In this document: in pieces, positions 63,411 to 64,000 of the stretch | How the letters are laid out: the number at the start of each line of letters is the position of its first letter | Position numbering within the stretch: position 1 is the stretch's first letter | NCBI GenBank assembly: GCA_016801845.1 | Contig: CM028919.1 | Coordinates: 5,945,001 to 6,009,000, forward strand | DNA length: 64,000 bases | From: Polydactylus sextarius | Taxonomy: Eukaryota; Chordata; Actinopteri; Polynemidae | Direction: 5' to 3' | Translations under genes and position numbers: made by a program | The notes under the pieces: generated by a model | Told to the model about the DNA's origin: nothing | The model's input: only the letters and a program-made list of their open reading frames with translations | Database searches by the model: none

Positions 63411-64000
63411 CACCAATCAGCCATAACATTATGACAACTTGCCTAATACTGTGTAACTGGCACAGAGACATTAGCAGCGGATCCTTTAAGTAAGTAAATT
63501 TAAATCAATGTAAAATCCATATGAATGACGGGAACCAAAGGTTTCCCAGCAGAACATTGTCCAAAGCATCAGTCTTCTTCCCATAATGCATCCTGGTGTC
63601 ATGTCTTTGACCAAAAGAAGTGATGCAAACACCTGCCACTCTATCCCAAACCCTATACGTCTGTGTTCCAGTTCGTATGCTCAGGTGCCAATCATAGGCT
63701 CTTTTATCAGTGAACAGAGTTCAGCATGGACACACTGACCAGTCTGCAGCTACACAGCAGCATAAACTCTGACACTATATGTGCTCTGACACCTTTCTCT
63801 CAGAACCAGCAGTAACCTTTTCAGCATTTTTAGCCACAGATGCTCTCGCTCTCTGTTGGATCAGACCACATGGGCCCAGCTCAGCTCAGTCATCTAGTCA
63901 TCACAGTTTTGCCCTTGTCGGAGTTTCTTATGTCCTTACGTTTGCACATTTTTCCTGCTTCCAACATCAACTTTGAGGGACAAAATGTTCACTTGCCGCC
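63411..64000 (-). mobile_element. Tc1-like DNA transposon relic (family B, copy 3), cut by the window edge
   Basis: A clean TA precedes CACCAATCAGCCATAACAT at 63411, almost identical to the end of the 28.2-kb copy and so better preserved there. Inside, transposase text jumps at about 63500 from the C-terminal region to the middle. This removes the part with the second catalytic Asp and the Glu, and a further deletion near 63625-63665 removes the first Asp region. The right end lies beyond the window. It behaves like a non-autonomous deletion derivative. Confidence 0.85.

Overview
This window is nuclear DNA from a vertebrate, most likely a ray-finned (teleost) fish. The evidence is indirect: moderate-to-low GC, a very high density of (CA/TG)n microsatellites, degenerate Tc1/mariner transposons of at least two families, L2/CR1-type LINE relics, several dispersed repeats of a kind I know from many fish genomes, and no compact gene organisation. 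Nothing prokaryotic (operons, RBS, CRISPR, IS elements) is present. No complete protein-coding gene can be supported; nearly all open frames are random or microsatellite-driven.

Layout. From 1 to about 52 kb the window behaves like an intergenic gene desert: long single-copy stretches, some complex and relatively GC- or CpG-rich and looking like conserved non-coding or enhancer DNA (around 5.3, 7.3, 9.3-9.7, 17.5, 21.4-22.5, 26.1-26.3, 32.1-32.3 and 47.2 kb; conservation cannot be measured here). These alternate with old repeats: dispersed fish repeats at 11.8, 13.4, 34.5 and 51.4 kb; a plus-strand Tc1-like relic at 26.7 kb; minus-strand relics of one other Tc1 family at 28.2, 37.1 and 63.4 kb; a LINE 3' end at 37.9-38.5 kb; and a LINE reverse-transcriptase relic at 51.1 kb.

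The one well-supported gene piece is at 52.7-53.25 kb: a CpG-dense 5' region followed by a plus-strand first coding exon (53189-53246). It encodes a 19-residue signal peptide and ends in phase 1 at a perfect GTAAGT donor. It is the start of a secreted or membrane protein whose remaining exons lie beyond the window, so 53247-64000 is probably its first intron. I do not recognise the gene. Several upstream ATGs precede the start codon.

The most intriguing undescribed signal is at 32.3-32.85 kb, in an otherwise non-coding region. A 36-codon plus-strand ORF with strong Kozak context and coding-like codon choice (high GC3, basic amphipathic leucine-rich helix) is followed by a second 60-codon ORF that runs over a perfect GTGAGT donor. 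Strong acceptor-like polypyrimidine tracts precede each. This could be a microprotein locus, a cryptic or alternative exon, or chance; it needs comparison and transcript data.
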